From: a virus
Length of the DNA: 24,143 bases
Virus record (IMG/VR): IMGVR_UViG_3300031974_000870
Location: 1 to 24,143 of that record
Reading direction: 5' to 3' (one strand)
The position numbers and the translations under genes are program-made. Positions 1 to 6,407 of the stretch are shown here, in pieces. Below the pieces are notes generated by a model that worked only from the letters and a program-made list of their open reading frames with translations, searched no databases and was not told the origin of the DNA. The stretch's first letter is position 1, and every line of letters starts with the position of its first letter.

Positions 1-2
1 TG

Positions 3-242
3 TACAAACAAGTTAATAATGAACGACTTGAATTTAGTCAATCTGATTATGACCAAGCAATTACTGATCTAGCTAATTCTAAGTGGAACGACCAACAATT
101 TGGTTATATCCAGGCACGTCAAGAGGGATATGGATCTATTGCAGATCAATTAGATATGCTTTATTGGGACGAAGTAAATGGAACAACCACTTGGAAAGAT
201 CACGTTGCACAAGTCAAAGCTGATAATCCTAAACCAGCTTAA
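3..242 (+). CDS. Tail-fibre-region protein, 3' end only
   Basis: The frame is open from base 3 and ends in TAA at 240-242, giving the last 79 residues of a protein whose start lies outside the window. The visible part is hydrophilic and ends with a GSIADQLDMLYWDEVNG-type segment followed by TTWKDHVAQVKADNPKP. Tails of this kind are common in short proteins at the end of the tail-fibre region of marine phages. The exact role, fibre tip or fibre-assembly helper, cannot be decided from the fragment. It is followed after 3 bases by the HNH gene. The placement fits the end of a tail module. Confidence 0.6.
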   Translation, partial: YKQVNNERLEFSQSDYDQAITDLANSKWNDQQFGYIQARQEGYGSIADQLDMLYWDEVNGTTTWKDHVAQVKADNPKPA

Positions 243-245
243 TCA

Positions 246-515
246 TTGTCTTTATCCGATTTAAGAACACAAGCACTTGAACGTGCTGATTATATGTGTG
301 AATGGCCAGAATGTTATACAAAAGAATGGCTTGAATTAGCACATATTGTTGGTATTGGTATGGGTGGCCGTGATAATAAAACAAAGTATGATTTAGATAA
401 TGTGGTTATTTTATGTAAAATGCACCACGATATTTATGACGGTAGAACAATATCAATGGCAAAAAAAGAGTATCGGCAACTGTTAAAATCGTATTTATAT
501 TATGTCCGACAATAA
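246..515 (+). CDS. Small HNH endonuclease
   Basis: An 89-residue protein that is essentially a bare HNH (beta-beta-alpha metal) nuclease domain. Visible elements are the zinc-type pair C18 and C23, a central histidine H33 in LAHIVG, asparagine N52 in the DLDN segment, then C57 and H60/H61 in CKMHHD. Such free-standing HNH proteins nick or cut DNA, and in phages act in packaging, homing or host DNA degradation. The start is TTG, 3 bases after the upstream stop, with no clear Shine-Dalgarno site, so translation is probably coupled to the upstream gene. The 3' end overlaps the next gene by 14 bases. It is far from the terminase genes on this map, so a packaging role is less obvious than for the HNH gene at 12404. 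Confidence 0.8.
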   Translation: MSLSDLRTQALERADYMCEWPECYTKEWLELAHIVGIGMGGRDNKTKYDLDNVVILCKMHHDIYDGRTISMAKKEYRQLLKSYLYYVRQ

Positions 516-687
516 TAATTACACGCAGAAAGAGATGACAGCAAAAATAATGCTAGATATTGAAAAGATTTTTAACAAACTTGATGAACTCCAAAAAGAT
601 ATTAATACCAGGCCAACACGTGCTGAAATATACGGTTGGATCATAGCTGGTATTTCTATTGCTACCTTAGTGAATGTGTTGATGTAA
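502..687 (+). CDS. Small C-terminal membrane-anchored protein
   Basis: A 61-residue protein with a charged amphipathic N-terminal half (residues about 10-40, heptad-like spacing of I, L and F) and a single hydrophobic segment at about 45-61 (GWIIAGISIATLVNVLM). That makes it a likely tail-anchored coiled-coil membrane protein. It overlaps the HNH gene by 14 bases, and its TAA shares a base with the next ATG (TAATG). The following gene is also a small one-TM coiled-coil protein, so the two may work as a pair. An accessory lysis role such as holin or spanin-like is possible but unproven; no family is recognised. Confidence 0.65.
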   Translation: MSDNNNYTQKEMTAKIMLDIEKIFNKLDELQKDINTRPTRAEIYGWIIAGISIATLVNVLM

Positions 688-881
688 TGAAAATAGATCA
701 AAAAATGTTAATGCCGATATTATTAACTGCATTACTTGGTGTAATAGGTTGGTTATTTAATACTATTGAAGAATTACAAATTGCACATAGTTCAATGATG
801 GAACAATTACGCATATTAGAAAAAGACTTAGATATGCAAGAAAGTTTATTTAGCGAACTTTTATTTAAAATAAGTGGATAA
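687..881 (+). CDS. Small N-terminal membrane-anchored coiled-coil protein
   Basis: A 64-residue protein. The ATG at 687 overlaps the upstream TAA by one base and is preferred over an in-frame GTG-less upstream extension inside the previous gene. One transmembrane segment lies at about residues 8-24 (MPILLTALLGVIGWLF), followed by a helical, heptad-like, acidic stretch (25-60). The topology is the mirror image of the preceding gene product, which is anchored at its C-terminus. Adjacent small membrane proteins of this kind often belong to lysis, but the recognised endolysin and holin lie downstream of a terminator. The function is unknown. Confidence 0.65.
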   Translation: MKIDQKMLMPILLTALLGVIGWLFNTIEELQIAHSSMMEQLRILEKDLDMQESLFSELLFKISG

Positions 882-887
882 ACAATT

Positions 888-1046
888 ATGGATTACTTTA
901 TAGGGTTTTTATTAGGATTTTTTTTAAAAGATATTGGTAACTTTATTAAAAGAGTAAGTCAAAACGATTGGGAAAACCGTAATTATTACGATAATGCGTA
1001 TAAATGGTTTGATCTATCAGATGATGATGACTTTTACAATGGGTGA
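888..1046 (+). CDS. Small hypothetical protein with hydrophobic N-terminus
   Basis: A 52-residue protein with a hydrophobic glycine/phenylalanine-rich segment at residues 3-17, then a polar, acidic and aromatic tail with a DDDD run near the C-terminus. The N-terminus probably inserts in or lies on the membrane. It begins 6 bases after the preceding stop, with a weak purine-rich stretch upstream. Its last 8 bases overlap the next tiny gene. No family is recognised. The evidence is the uninterrupted frame, tight packing and the same strand as its neighbours. Confidence 0.5.
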   Translation: MDYFIGFLLGFFLKDIGNFIKRVSQNDWENRNYYDNAYKWFDLSDDDDFYNG

Positions 1047-1140
1047 TATTTACGTAGCTGATTGCGATAAATGTTTACAACCTTACTGGAACGAAAAAAA
1101 CAATACTATTTGCAATAAGTGTGAAAAATTAGATAATTAG
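1039..1140 (+). CDS. 33-residue zinc-ribbon-like micropeptide
   Basis: A 33-residue frame with two CxxC pairs (CDKC at 9-12 and CNKC near 26-29), which is the minimal arrangement of a four-cysteine zinc ribbon. The ATG lies inside the end of the previous gene. It is the last gene before the promoter-like motif and terminator at 1137-1228. Several similar tiny CxxC proteins occur elsewhere in the window (see 9079, 9866 and 12300). The function is unknown; zinc binding is inferred from the cysteine spacing only. Confidence 0.5.
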   Translation: MGDIYVADCDKCLQPYWNEKNNTICNKCEKLDN

Positions 1141-1150
1141 TATATAATTA
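1121..1150 (+). promoter_or_regulatory. Promoter-like motif upstream of a short terminator-bounded region
   Basis: A perfect TATAAT lies at 1143-1148. At 16 bases spacing the upstream hexamer GTGAAA (1121-1126) matches 4 of 6 positions of TTGACA. The 14 bases TTAGTATATAATTA (1137-1150) are identical to those at 9686-9699, in front of a structured RNA unit. A start near 1155 would give a transcript of only about 70 bases before the terminator at 1197-1224. Confidence 0.45.
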
Positions 1151-1196
1151 CATCAGTATAAGAAAATACATACAATATCTACACAACTAGTACATT

Positions 1197-1228
1197 AAAC
1201 CCACATTAATTTGTGGGTTTTTTGTTTC
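1197..1228 (+). terminator. Intrinsic terminator
   Basis: The 8-base-pair stem AACCCACA (1198-1205) / TGTGGGTT (1212-1219) has a 6-base loop and is followed by a T-rich tail (1218-1223, then GTTT). It ends the small-gene cluster at 246-1140 and separates it from the lysis-containing operon starting at 1285. Confidence 0.85.
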
Positions 1229-1284
1229 ATAAAACTTTAAATGTCGTAATTATGTATTAGACTAATAAATAACAATAGGGTTAT

Positions 1285-1557
1285 ATGAACAAAGAATTTG
1301 ACGCATTTATAAGCGAAAAAGCAAACCAATTACCTAATAGACGTTATGAAGTGCGTTATCCAGAACGTGTTAAGTTAATAATAAAATTACTTACTATATG
1401 CCAAGAAAAAAAGAAAACAACACCTAATCATTATTTATACAGTTACAGATCCATAGCTGAATATATTTATGATGTTTTGGAATATAGGGAAGTTACAAAA
1501 GAGGGTTTACGTAAAGCAATTGCACGTATAGCAAAGGAACATAAACTTGAACTTTAA
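1285..1557 (+). CDS. Small basic protein, winged-helix-like
   Basis: A 90-residue, lysine/arginine-rich and mostly helical protein. The C-terminal half (about 50-88) reads like a helix-turn-helix: SIAEYIYDVLEY, a short turn, then VTKEGLRKAIARIAKEHKL. Binding to DNA is therefore plausible. The gene is first in the operon after the terminator at 1197, and its last 11 bases overlap the metallophosphoesterase gene. No Shine-Dalgarno site of standard strength precedes the ATG. It may regulate or assist the adjacent phosphoesterase. No specific family is claimed. Confidence 0.6.
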   Translation: MNKEFDAFISEKANQLPNRRYEVRYPERVKLIIKLLTICQEKKKTTPNHYLYSYRSIAEYIYDVLEYREVTKEGLRKAIARIAKEHKLEL

Positions 1558-2773
1558 TGAATTTATAGAAGTAAAACAAGCTGAACAAAAGCCAAAAGAA
1601 AGCTATCCAAAAGGTTTTAAACCAGGTGTTGAGTGGAATGGCGATAAAGGGCAAATTGTAACTAAAGGTTTAGAAAATAAAGGTGATTTAGATTGGGACG
1701 AATGGATTGATTACTGGATTGGTAAAGGTGCAAGTAAAACATTTTATATAAAAAAAGATGAACCGATAAACTTTAGAGTATGGGACGCTTGGGGTAAAAA
1801 TCCTAAAACAGGCGAAACAGAACCTACAAAGTTTTATTATTTTAAAACAAATCTTTATAGTCGTGAAAACAGCACACCAGATGAAGATATACAAGAACTA
1901 GCTAACCGTATATCTAAAATAAAACCTAAACCTAAAACAAAAGTAAAAGTACACGAAAGTTGCTTGGTTGTGAGTTGCAGCGATTGGCAAGTGGGCAAAA
2001 AAAATACGGAAAAATCAGTAATACAGTATTTTGATAGTATTTATGCAATTAAAGATGATTTAAAGAACTTGCGTAAAAAATACACAATAGAAAAGTTAGT
2101 TATTTGTGGTTTAGGTGATCTTGTTGAAAATTGCAGCAATAACTTTTATCCAATGGGATTGTATGAACAAGAGTTTGATAATAGACAACAAATGCGTATA
2201 GCTAGGCGTATGCTAACAAAGACCATAGAAATACTTGCACCATTATTTACTGATGTAATCGTTATGGCAACTATGGGAAACCACGGTGAACGTAGGCAAG
2301 GTGGTAAAGCTAATACAAGTTTTGGCGACAATATGGACGCTGAATTATTTGATAGCGTACAAGAAATATTTGCTAAAACACCAGCTTTTAAACATATCAA
2401 GTGGTACATACCAGATAATTATTTAACAACAAGCGTACAAGTGTTACCTAATACAGTTTTATCAATAGCACACGGACACCAGGCACGTGGTGGTGGTAAC
2501 GCACAACAAAAAATAGTTAATTGGTTTACAAAGATGAGTTCAAATAAAACTAAGGCAGAACTATACGATACAGATGTATTGCTTGTCGGTCATTTTCATC
2601 ATCATTTTTCTGTAGAAGTAGATCATAGACTTGTTTTGTGTTCAACAGCGTATGATTTATCAGGCCAACAATGGTTTAGTGAACAAGGTGGTGGTTCAGC
2701 ATTACACGGTGTTACTGCATTTTTAATGCACAACAAAGATGGCCGTAAATGGTCAGATATTAATATATATTAA
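1547..2773 (+). CDS. Metallophosphoesterase (calcineurin-like)
   Basis: A 408-residue protein with a unique N-terminal region (1-130) and a calcineurin-like phosphoesterase domain (about 138-405). The metal-ligand motifs appear in order: D146 in SCSDWQVG, with Q148 where DxH is usual; G190-D191 in GLGD; G244-N245-H246 in MGNHGE; H309-G-H311; and G348-H-F-H351-H352. The family hydrolyses phosphomono- or diesters using two metal ions. In phages such proteins may be nucleases or phosphatases, and the substrate is unknown here. The start must be TTG at 1547: no ATG occurs in frame until far inside the protein, and an AAAGGA site sits 8 bases upstream. The gene directly abuts the endolysin gene. 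Confidence 0.85.
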   Translation: MNFNEFIEVKQAEQKPKESYPKGFKPGVEWNGDKGQIVTKGLENKGDLDWDEWIDYWIGKGASKTFYIKKDEPINFRVWDAWGKNPKTGETEPTKFYYFKTNLYSRENSTPDEDIQELANRISKIKPKPKTKVKVHESCLVVSCSDWQVGKKNTEKSVIQYFDSIYAIKDDLKNLRKKYTIEKLVICGLGDLVENCSNNFYPMGLYEQEFDNRQQMRIARRMLTKTIEILAPLFTDVIVMATMGNHGERRQGGKANTSFGDNMDAELFDSVQEIFAKTPAFKHIKWYIPDNYLTTSVQVLPNTVLSIAHGHQARGGGNAQQKIVNWFTKMSSNKTKAELYDTDVLLVGHFHHHFSVEVDHRLVLCSTAYDLSGQQWFSEQGGGSALHGVTAFLMHNKDGRKWSDINIY

Positions 2774-3562
2774 ATGAAGATAATAAGCAGAGAAGTTTGG
2801 GGTGCAAAACCCAACAAAACAAAATTTAGTAAATTAGGCGAAGTCAAAGGTTTAGTAGTACATTGGTCAGCTTATCCAAAAGCATTAACTGTACAAGAAG
2901 AAATGGATCAAGTAAGGCGAATACAAGACTTACATCAAAACGATAGAAATTGGAATGATATTGCATACAATTACTGCGTTGGTGATAGTGGTAATGTATA
3001 TGAAGCTAGGGGCGAGGGCAATAGATCAGCTGCACAAGGTGGCAATACTAGGCAGGAAATTAATTACAACAATAAACATTACGTTGCTGTTTGTTGGCTT
3101 GGTGGATCTAAACCAGATGATAAGCCAAGTAAGGAAGCTGTATTAGCCGTAAAAGAATTATGGAAACAAGTTGGTGGTGAATTACGACCACATAGTAGTT
3201 TTAAATCAACAACGTGTCCTGGTAATAATTGGCGTGTATGGATTGAAAATAAATTAACATTTGTACCAGATGAAACTAAAGCACAAGAGATTGTACAAGA
3301 AGTAACTAGATCAATGCTAATTAAAAAAGGCGATAGAGGACAACAAGTAGAAGAAATACAGATTATGTTAAATCTAGTTAATAAAAAACAATTAATTGTT
3401 GATGGTGATTTTGGTTCTAAAACTTTAGCAGCTGTAGTTATGTTTCAAAAGAAATATAAGCTAACACCAGACGGCATTGTAGGAAATATGACTTATGCAA
3501 AGTTAATTGAAGTAAACAGGGCTAAAATTAATAAAGGAAAGGGAAAATACAACATTGAGTAA
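2774..3562 (+). CDS. Endolysin: N-acetylmuramoyl-L-alanine amidase with peptidoglycan-binding domain
   Basis: A 262-residue lysin without a signal peptide, so export depends on the holin next door. The N-terminal Amidase_2/PGRP domain (about 1-160) carries the zinc ligands H30 (VVHWSA), H140 (LRPHSS) and C148 (TTCPG), plus the catalytic tyrosine Y65 (DIAYNYCV). This is the T7-lysozyme pattern. The C-terminal PG_binding_1 domain (about 190-255) shows KKGDRGQQVEEIQ, VDGDFGSKTLAAVVMFQ and DGIVGNMTY. It cleaves the amide bond between MurNAc and L-alanine at the end of infection. It starts right after the phosphoesterase stop and overlaps the holin start by 8 bases. Confidence 0.95.
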   Translation: MKIISREVWGAKPNKTKFSKLGEVKGLVVHWSAYPKALTVQEEMDQVRRIQDLHQNDRNWNDIAYNYCVGDSGNVYEARGEGNRSAAQGGNTRQEINYNNKHYVAVCWLGGSKPDDKPSKEAVLAVKELWKQVGGELRPHSSFKSTTCPGNNWRVWIENKLTFVPDETKAQEIVQEVTRSMLIKKGDRGQQVEEIQIMLNLVNKKQLIVDGDFGSKTLAAVVMFQKKYKLTPDGIVGNMTYAKLIEVNRAKINKGKGKYNIE

Positions 3563-3776
3563 AGTAGGTAAAAAAGATTGGAAAGCATATTGGAAATTTA
3601 TGTTTTCAAAAGCATTTAGAACTGGTTTGCAATCTGCAATATCGTTATATCTAGCAAATAGTTCTGGTATAATTGACGCAGATATGGTGCAATTATTAGG
3701 TGTAGCATTTTTAAGTTCTTTTATTACCGTGATCCAACACGCATTAGAACAATATAAACCAAAGGAAACTTTTTAA
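3555..3776 (+). CDS. Holin, r1t-like
   Basis: A 73-residue protein with a basic amphipathic N-terminus (KKDWKAYWKFMFSKAFRTG) and two hydrophobic segments at about 24-40 and 44-63. A short charged tail follows. This layout and the FRTGLQSAISLYL/LLGVAFLSSFITVI pattern resemble the r1t family of holins found in Gram-positive and actinobacterial phages. It would form the membrane lesions that release the endolysin. The start is TTG inside the endolysin stop region, with an AAAGGG site about 11 bases upstream. It is the last gene before the strong terminator at 3804. The holin call rests on topology, size and position. Confidence 0.8.
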   Translation: MSKVGKKDWKAYWKFMFSKAFRTGLQSAISLYLANSSGIIDADMVQLLGVAFLSSFITVIQHALEQYKPKETF

Positions 3777-3803
3777 CGCAACGCAATCGCAACCCAGTAA
3801 GAA

Positions 3804-3840
3804 AAAGACCAGCTGTAAAAAGCTGGTCTTTTCTTTATAT
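3804..3840 (+). terminator. Strong intrinsic terminator after the lysis genes
   Basis: A perfect 11-base-pair stem, AAAGACCAGCT (3804-3814) / AGCTGGTCTTT (3821-3831), has loop GTAAAA and a T-rich tail (TTTTCTTT). It closes the operon containing the endolysin and holin. The remainder of the 3777-3934 gap is AT-rich. It holds an imperfect inverted repeat GTTCCTAAC (3847-3855) / GTTTAGAAC (3865-3873) that could be an operator, and a TAAGAT hexamer at 3910-3915 that could be the -10 element for the next gene. Confidence 0.92.
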
Positions 3841-3934
3841 ACGTACGTTCCTAACAAATGGAGTGTTTAGAACTATTTAATAATAACACATAAATATAAA
3901 TAAATAAGCTAAGATTGAATAAAAAAGGAGTTAA

Positions 3935-4441
3935 ATGTTTAAAAATAAATATGTTTATATGTATTTACTAGCTATTGTTTTTGCCAATATAACAACAGCT
4001 ACATTTGGTGCAAATTGGTCTATTGTAAATGCTTTTTTGTTTATTGGACTTGATCTAACTTGTAGAGATAAATTGCACGAACAATGGCAAAATGATAATT
4101 TATTTTGGAATATGCTAATACTTATTTTATCAGGTTCAGTATTGTCATACTTTTTAAGTCCAAGTGCAGGTATGATTGCAATAGCTTCATTTGTAGCTTT
4201 TTTAAGTGCAAATATTGTAGATGTTTTAATTTATCAAAAACTTATTAACAAATCTAAATTAATAAAGATTAATGGAAGTAATGTAGGTTCAGCATTTGTT
4301 GATAGCTTAGTATTTCCAACAATAGCTTTTGGTGGAATATTATGGACAATTACATTAGGACAATTTATTGCAAAAGTATTTGGTGGTTATTTATGGTCTT
4401 TAGTTTTAGATCGTGAAAATATTTATTTCAAAAAGTCATAA
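3935..4441 (+). CDS. Queuosine-precursor-type transporter (VUT/YhhQ family)
   Basis: A 168-residue polytopic membrane protein with about five to six hydrophobic segments (8-25, 28-44, 57-75, 79-100, 121-141, 143-158). Two family-type patterns are visible: FLFIGLDLTCRDKLHEQW (35-51) and the polar transmembrane set SANIVDVLIYQKL (91-103) followed by GSNVGSAFVDSLVF (114-127). These match the VUT/YhhQ group, whose members import 7-deazaguanine bases such as preQ0 or preQ1. It is shorter than E. coli YhhQ but typical of phage versions as I recall them. A strong AAAGGAG site lies 4 bases before the ATG. Its last 29 bases overlap the transglycosylase gene, which indicates linked function. It probably supplies the base that the next enzyme inserts. 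Confidence 0.82.
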   Translation: MFKNKYVYMYLLAIVFANITTATFGANWSIVNAFLFIGLDLTCRDKLHEQWQNDNLFWNMLILILSGSVLSYFLSPSAGMIAIASFVAFLSANIVDVLIYQKLINKSKLIKINGSNVGSAFVDSLVFPTIAFGGILWTITLGQFIAKVFGGYLWSLVLDRENIYFKKS

Positions 4442-5024
4442 ATTTATAGAACATTATCCAAGAGATTATATTGGTAGATTATTTACACCAGATGTTTGTG
4501 CAAGGCCATACGAAACAACAGAAACCAATATGGAATATGGTATTGATAATGGTTGTTTTGTTGGATTTAAAGAAGATAAATTTTTAAGACTACTTAATAA
4601 AATAGAAAATAAATCTAATTGTAAATTTGTTGCTGCACCAGATGTAGTAGCAGATTATAAAGCTACTTTAGATAATTTTAATATTTGGTCATATGTAATT
4701 AATAATATGAATTTTCCACTTGCTATTGTTTTACAAGACGGTGCAACAATTAAAAATACACCGTGGAATGATTTACAAGCTATATTTGTTGGTGGATCTA
4801 CTGAATGGAAATTAGGCGAAGAAGCAAGAACATTAATACATTACGCTAAAGATTTAGGATTATGGGTACACGTAGGTCGTGTAAATTCAATAAAAAGATT
4901 ACGATATTGTAAAGAAAATAACGTAGATAGTGTTGATGGATTGGCATTTGCCAAATATAACAAAACTTATGTAGATAAAGCTATAAGATTTTTACAACAA
5001 CCACTAGAAAACAAATTATTTTAA
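4413..5024 (+). CDS. DpdA/TGT-like DNA (deaza)guanine transglycosylase
   Basis: A 203-residue soluble protein resembling phage queuine tRNA-ribosyltransferase-like (DpdA-type) proteins, which swap guanine in DNA for a 7-deazaguanine. Motifs visible in order: D45 in YGIDNGCF, D77 in VAAPDVVADY, Q108-D109-G110 in IVLQDG, FVGGSTEWKLG (125-135), WVHVGRVNS (151-159) and DSVDGLA (172-178). These follow the TIM-barrel layout of TGT enzymes, in which conserved aspartates are catalytic. The candidate catalytic aspartates are D77 and D175, but I cannot assign them firmly. It is much shorter than bacterial TGT (about 370 residues) and lacks an obvious C-terminal zinc site, as in small phage DpdA-like proteins. 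The GTG start lies inside the transporter gene (29-base overlap). No deazaguanine synthesis genes (queC, queD, queE, folE) are in the window. Confidence 0.78.
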   Translation: MKIFISKSHKFIEHYPRDYIGRLFTPDVCARPYETTETNMEYGIDNGCFVGFKEDKFLRLLNKIENKSNCKFVAAPDVVADYKATLDNFNIWSYVINNMNFPLAIVLQDGATIKNTPWNDLQAIFVGGSTEWKLGEEARTLIHYAKDLGLWVHVGRVNSIKRLRYCKENNVDSVDGLAFAKYNKTYVDKAIRFLQQPLENKLF

Positions 5025-5028
5025 ATAC

Positions 5029-5056
5029 TTCACAATTTAAATTATTTCTATATAAT
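5029..5056 (+). promoter_or_regulatory. Promoter for the 5082 gene cluster
   Basis: The -35 element TTCACA (5029-5034) and the -10 element TATAAT (5051-5056) are 16 bases apart. The predicted start is near 5063, a short leader upstream of the AAAGGAG site at 5071-5077. It probably drives the run of small genes from 5082 onward. Confidence 0.65.
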
Positions 5057-5081
5057 TGAAGTAATTTACAAAAGGAGTGTA

Positions 5082-5204
5082 ATGAGTAAATTAACACATA
5101 AAGAAGAACAAATTAAAGCACACAAATGGTGGGTTGCAAATAAAGAGATAATAAGAAAAAGAATTATTAACTCTTTTAATTTACCAAATAGCTTTAAAAT
5201 ATAA
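5082..5204 (+). CDS. 40-residue basic hypothetical protein
   Basis: A short lysine-rich helical protein (KEEQIKAHKWWVANKEIIRKRIIN in shape: charged, with a WW pair in the middle). It is preceded by one of the strongest ribosome-binding sites in the window (AAAGGAGTGT at 5071-5080), which supports real translation. It is the first gene after the promoter at 5029-5056, so it should be made early and abundantly. Small basic early phage proteins often bind and redirect host enzymes, but nothing here identifies a target. Confidence 0.6.
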   Translation: MSKLTHKEEQIKAHKWWVANKEIIRKRIINSFNLPNSFKI

Positions 5205-5220
5205 TAAAAGGAGTGTGATT

Positions 5221-5436
5221 ATGAATAATGATCCAGCAATATTAATTTTTACAGCTGAATTGTTAGTGATATTAACAGTTGCTACAGTTGTATTAATGTT
5301 TTTAGCTAAATTAATTTTACGATTGTTTGGCTATGAAATAGATAAAGAACCAAAATTAGATGTTGATTTTATGAAACGTTTAGATAATGGTGAAGTATTA
5401 ACTGCTGATAATATGTTTAGTAAATATGAAAATTAA
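5221..5436 (+). CDS. Small membrane protein
   Basis: A 71-residue protein with a long hydrophobic stretch at about residues 6-37 (one long or two short membrane helices), followed by a hydrophilic cytoplasmic-type tail. I chose the ATG at 5221: the AAAGGAG site (5207-5213) is 7 bases upstream of it, whereas the GTG at 5215 is too close to that site. The AAAGGAGTGT decamer is the same as before the 5082 and 10671 genes. Its last 11 bases overlap the next gene. The function is unknown. Confidence 0.6.
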   Translation: MNNDPAILIFTAELLVILTVATVVLMFLAKLILRLFGYEIDKEPKLDVDFMKRLDNGEVLTADNMFSKYEN

Positions 5437-5650
5437 AATACCAGACGATAGTGGTAATTTAGTTGAAGTTACCGTAGATAAACAATCACTAGAAAAGTAT
5501 TTTACAAATCTTTTAACTAGAAATGATACTGCTGAACCACGCTTTTTTATGTGTGCGTTTTGTGGCAAGATTGCGTTCTTTCCATTGGAAAGCGAGGATT
5601 ATATGATTTGTAATAAATGCTGGACAGATAAGGTGGGTGAAGAAGAATGA
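5426..5650 (+). CDS. Small zinc-ribbon protein
   Basis: A 74-residue protein whose C-terminal half has two CxxC pairs (CAFC at 43-46 and CNKC at 62-65) about 16 residues apart, a classic zinc ribbon. The N-terminal half looks like a short beta-type fold (MKIKIPDDSGNLVEVTVDKQ). It ends with an acidic tail. It overlaps both neighbours (11 bases upstream; ATGA downstream), so it is part of the same operon. It may bind nucleic acid or protein. No specific family is recognised. Confidence 0.6.
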   Translation: MKIKIPDDSGNLVEVTVDKQSLEKYFTNLLTRNDTAEPRFFMCAFCGKIAFFPLESEDYMICNKCWTDKVGEEE

Positions 5651-5787
5651 CTAAATATACATTTAATGTGTCGTTCCAAAAAACTATTATGGCAAGTAAT
5701 AAAGATGAAGCATACGAAATATTGCAAGGTAAGTTACAACATATCAGCGAATATAAGTTTGTTCATTTAGCAGAAGAAAAGGAGTAG
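5647..5787 (+). CDS. 46-residue hypothetical protein
   Basis: A short protein with an alternating beta-like start (KYTFNVSFQKTIMASN) followed by a helix with acidic residues (KDEAYEILQGKLQHI). The shape recalls very small phage proteins in which a beta-hairpin precedes one helix. The ATG overlaps the upstream TGA in an ATGA junction, and its own last codons provide the AAAGGAG site for the next gene. No function can be assigned. Confidence 0.55.
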   Translation: MTKYTFNVSFQKTIMASNKDEAYEILQGKLQHISEYKFVHLAEEKE

Positions 5788-5790
5788 ATT

Positions 5791-6288
5791 ATGGCGTTAA
5801 GCGATAAAGAACAATTAATGATAATGAAGCAAGTTGCATTAAAAGCAGGTGTAGATTTTATGAAAGATCGTACCAATATACCAGCTGATGTAGCTGAACA
5901 TTTAGAGGAAACACAAAAGGTTGCTACAACTTTTTATGAATGGTTGCAACAAGATACTGGTATTAGCGAAAGTGATGTACCAAGCGTTATAGAACCAGAA
6001 CCTAATAGAACAGTTATTAAAGATGGTGTAAAGAAAACATTTGAACCTAAGTGTCCAAATTGTGATAGCAAAGTTTGGGATAATAGACAAACTGCTACAG
6101 GTAAACAACCATTGTGGAAATGTGCAAACAAAGACAGTTGCGATAATGGTAAAGGGTTTCCGTGGGCTAGTTGGAATGCAGAGGAATTTTTAAATGCAGA
6201 ACTAGCGTTTAATAAGATAAATAAAGCAGAACTTGTTGATATAGACGACTTAATAGAACAAGCTGATGAGGACGTTGCACCGTTTTGA
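5791..6288 (+). CDS. Zinc-ribbon protein with SSB-like acidic tail
   Basis: A 165-residue protein. Residues 1-60 are helical and polar. Residues 86-125 form a zinc ribbon with CPNC (88-91) and a second pair in CANKDSC (110-116), followed by a GFPWASWN aromatic patch as in topoisomerase-type zinc modules. The last residues (EQADEDVAPF) resemble the acidic, Phe-terminated tail by which single-stranded DNA-binding proteins recruit replication partners. No OB fold is obvious, so I infer a non-canonical ssDNA-binding or replication-recruiting protein. A good AAAGGAG site precedes the ATG. It sits directly upstream of the probable helicase loader and initiator genes, in keeping with a role in replication. 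Confidence 0.6.
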   Translation: MALSDKEQLMIMKQVALKAGVDFMKDRTNIPADVAEHLEETQKVATTFYEWLQQDTGISESDVPSVIEPEPNRTVIKDGVKKTFEPKCPNCDSKVWDNRQTATGKQPLWKCANKDSCDNGKGFPWASWNAEEFLNAELAFNKINKAELVDIDDLIEQADEDVAPF

Positions 6289-6407
6289 TGACGCTTTTGG
6301 ATAATATAAAGCAACTATTACGACACGTTACAACATTTGAACAATTAAATGAAGTTAAGAAAATGGTTGCTTTATTAGAAATGGAGTTAAAGAATGCAAA
6401 AAGATGA
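6288..6407 (+). CDS. 39-residue helical hypothetical protein
   Basis: A short, almost wholly helical protein (LLDNIKQLLRH, then EQLNEVKKMVALLEMELKN) with heptad-like leucine spacing, so possibly a short coiled coil. The ATG shares one base with the upstream TGA, and the last 14 bases overlap the next gene. Its position between two replication-type proteins suggests a small partner protein, but that is inference only. Confidence 0.5.
   Translation: MTLLDNIKQLLRHVTTFEQLNEVKKMVALLEMELKNAKR

Noticed and set aside
2955-3146. Alternative 63-codon + strand frame inside the endolysin gene
   Set aside because: It is a shadow frame within a clear amidase domain and has no ribosome-binding site or recognisable product.
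3847-3873. Attachment site for integration at the imperfect inverted repeat after the lysis terminator
   Set aside because: No integrase gene or core direct repeat is visible in the window; two central mismatches make even an operator uncertain.
4413-5024. Ordinary bacterial tRNA-guanine transglycosylase
   Set aside because: The protein is about half the normal length and shows no zinc-site cysteine cluster; the match is to small phage DpdA-like proteins instead.
5934-6314. 126-codon minus-strand frame opposite the zinc-ribbon gene
   Set aside because: It is a serine/leucine-rich antisense shadow of a well-supported + strand gene with a strong ribosome-binding site.
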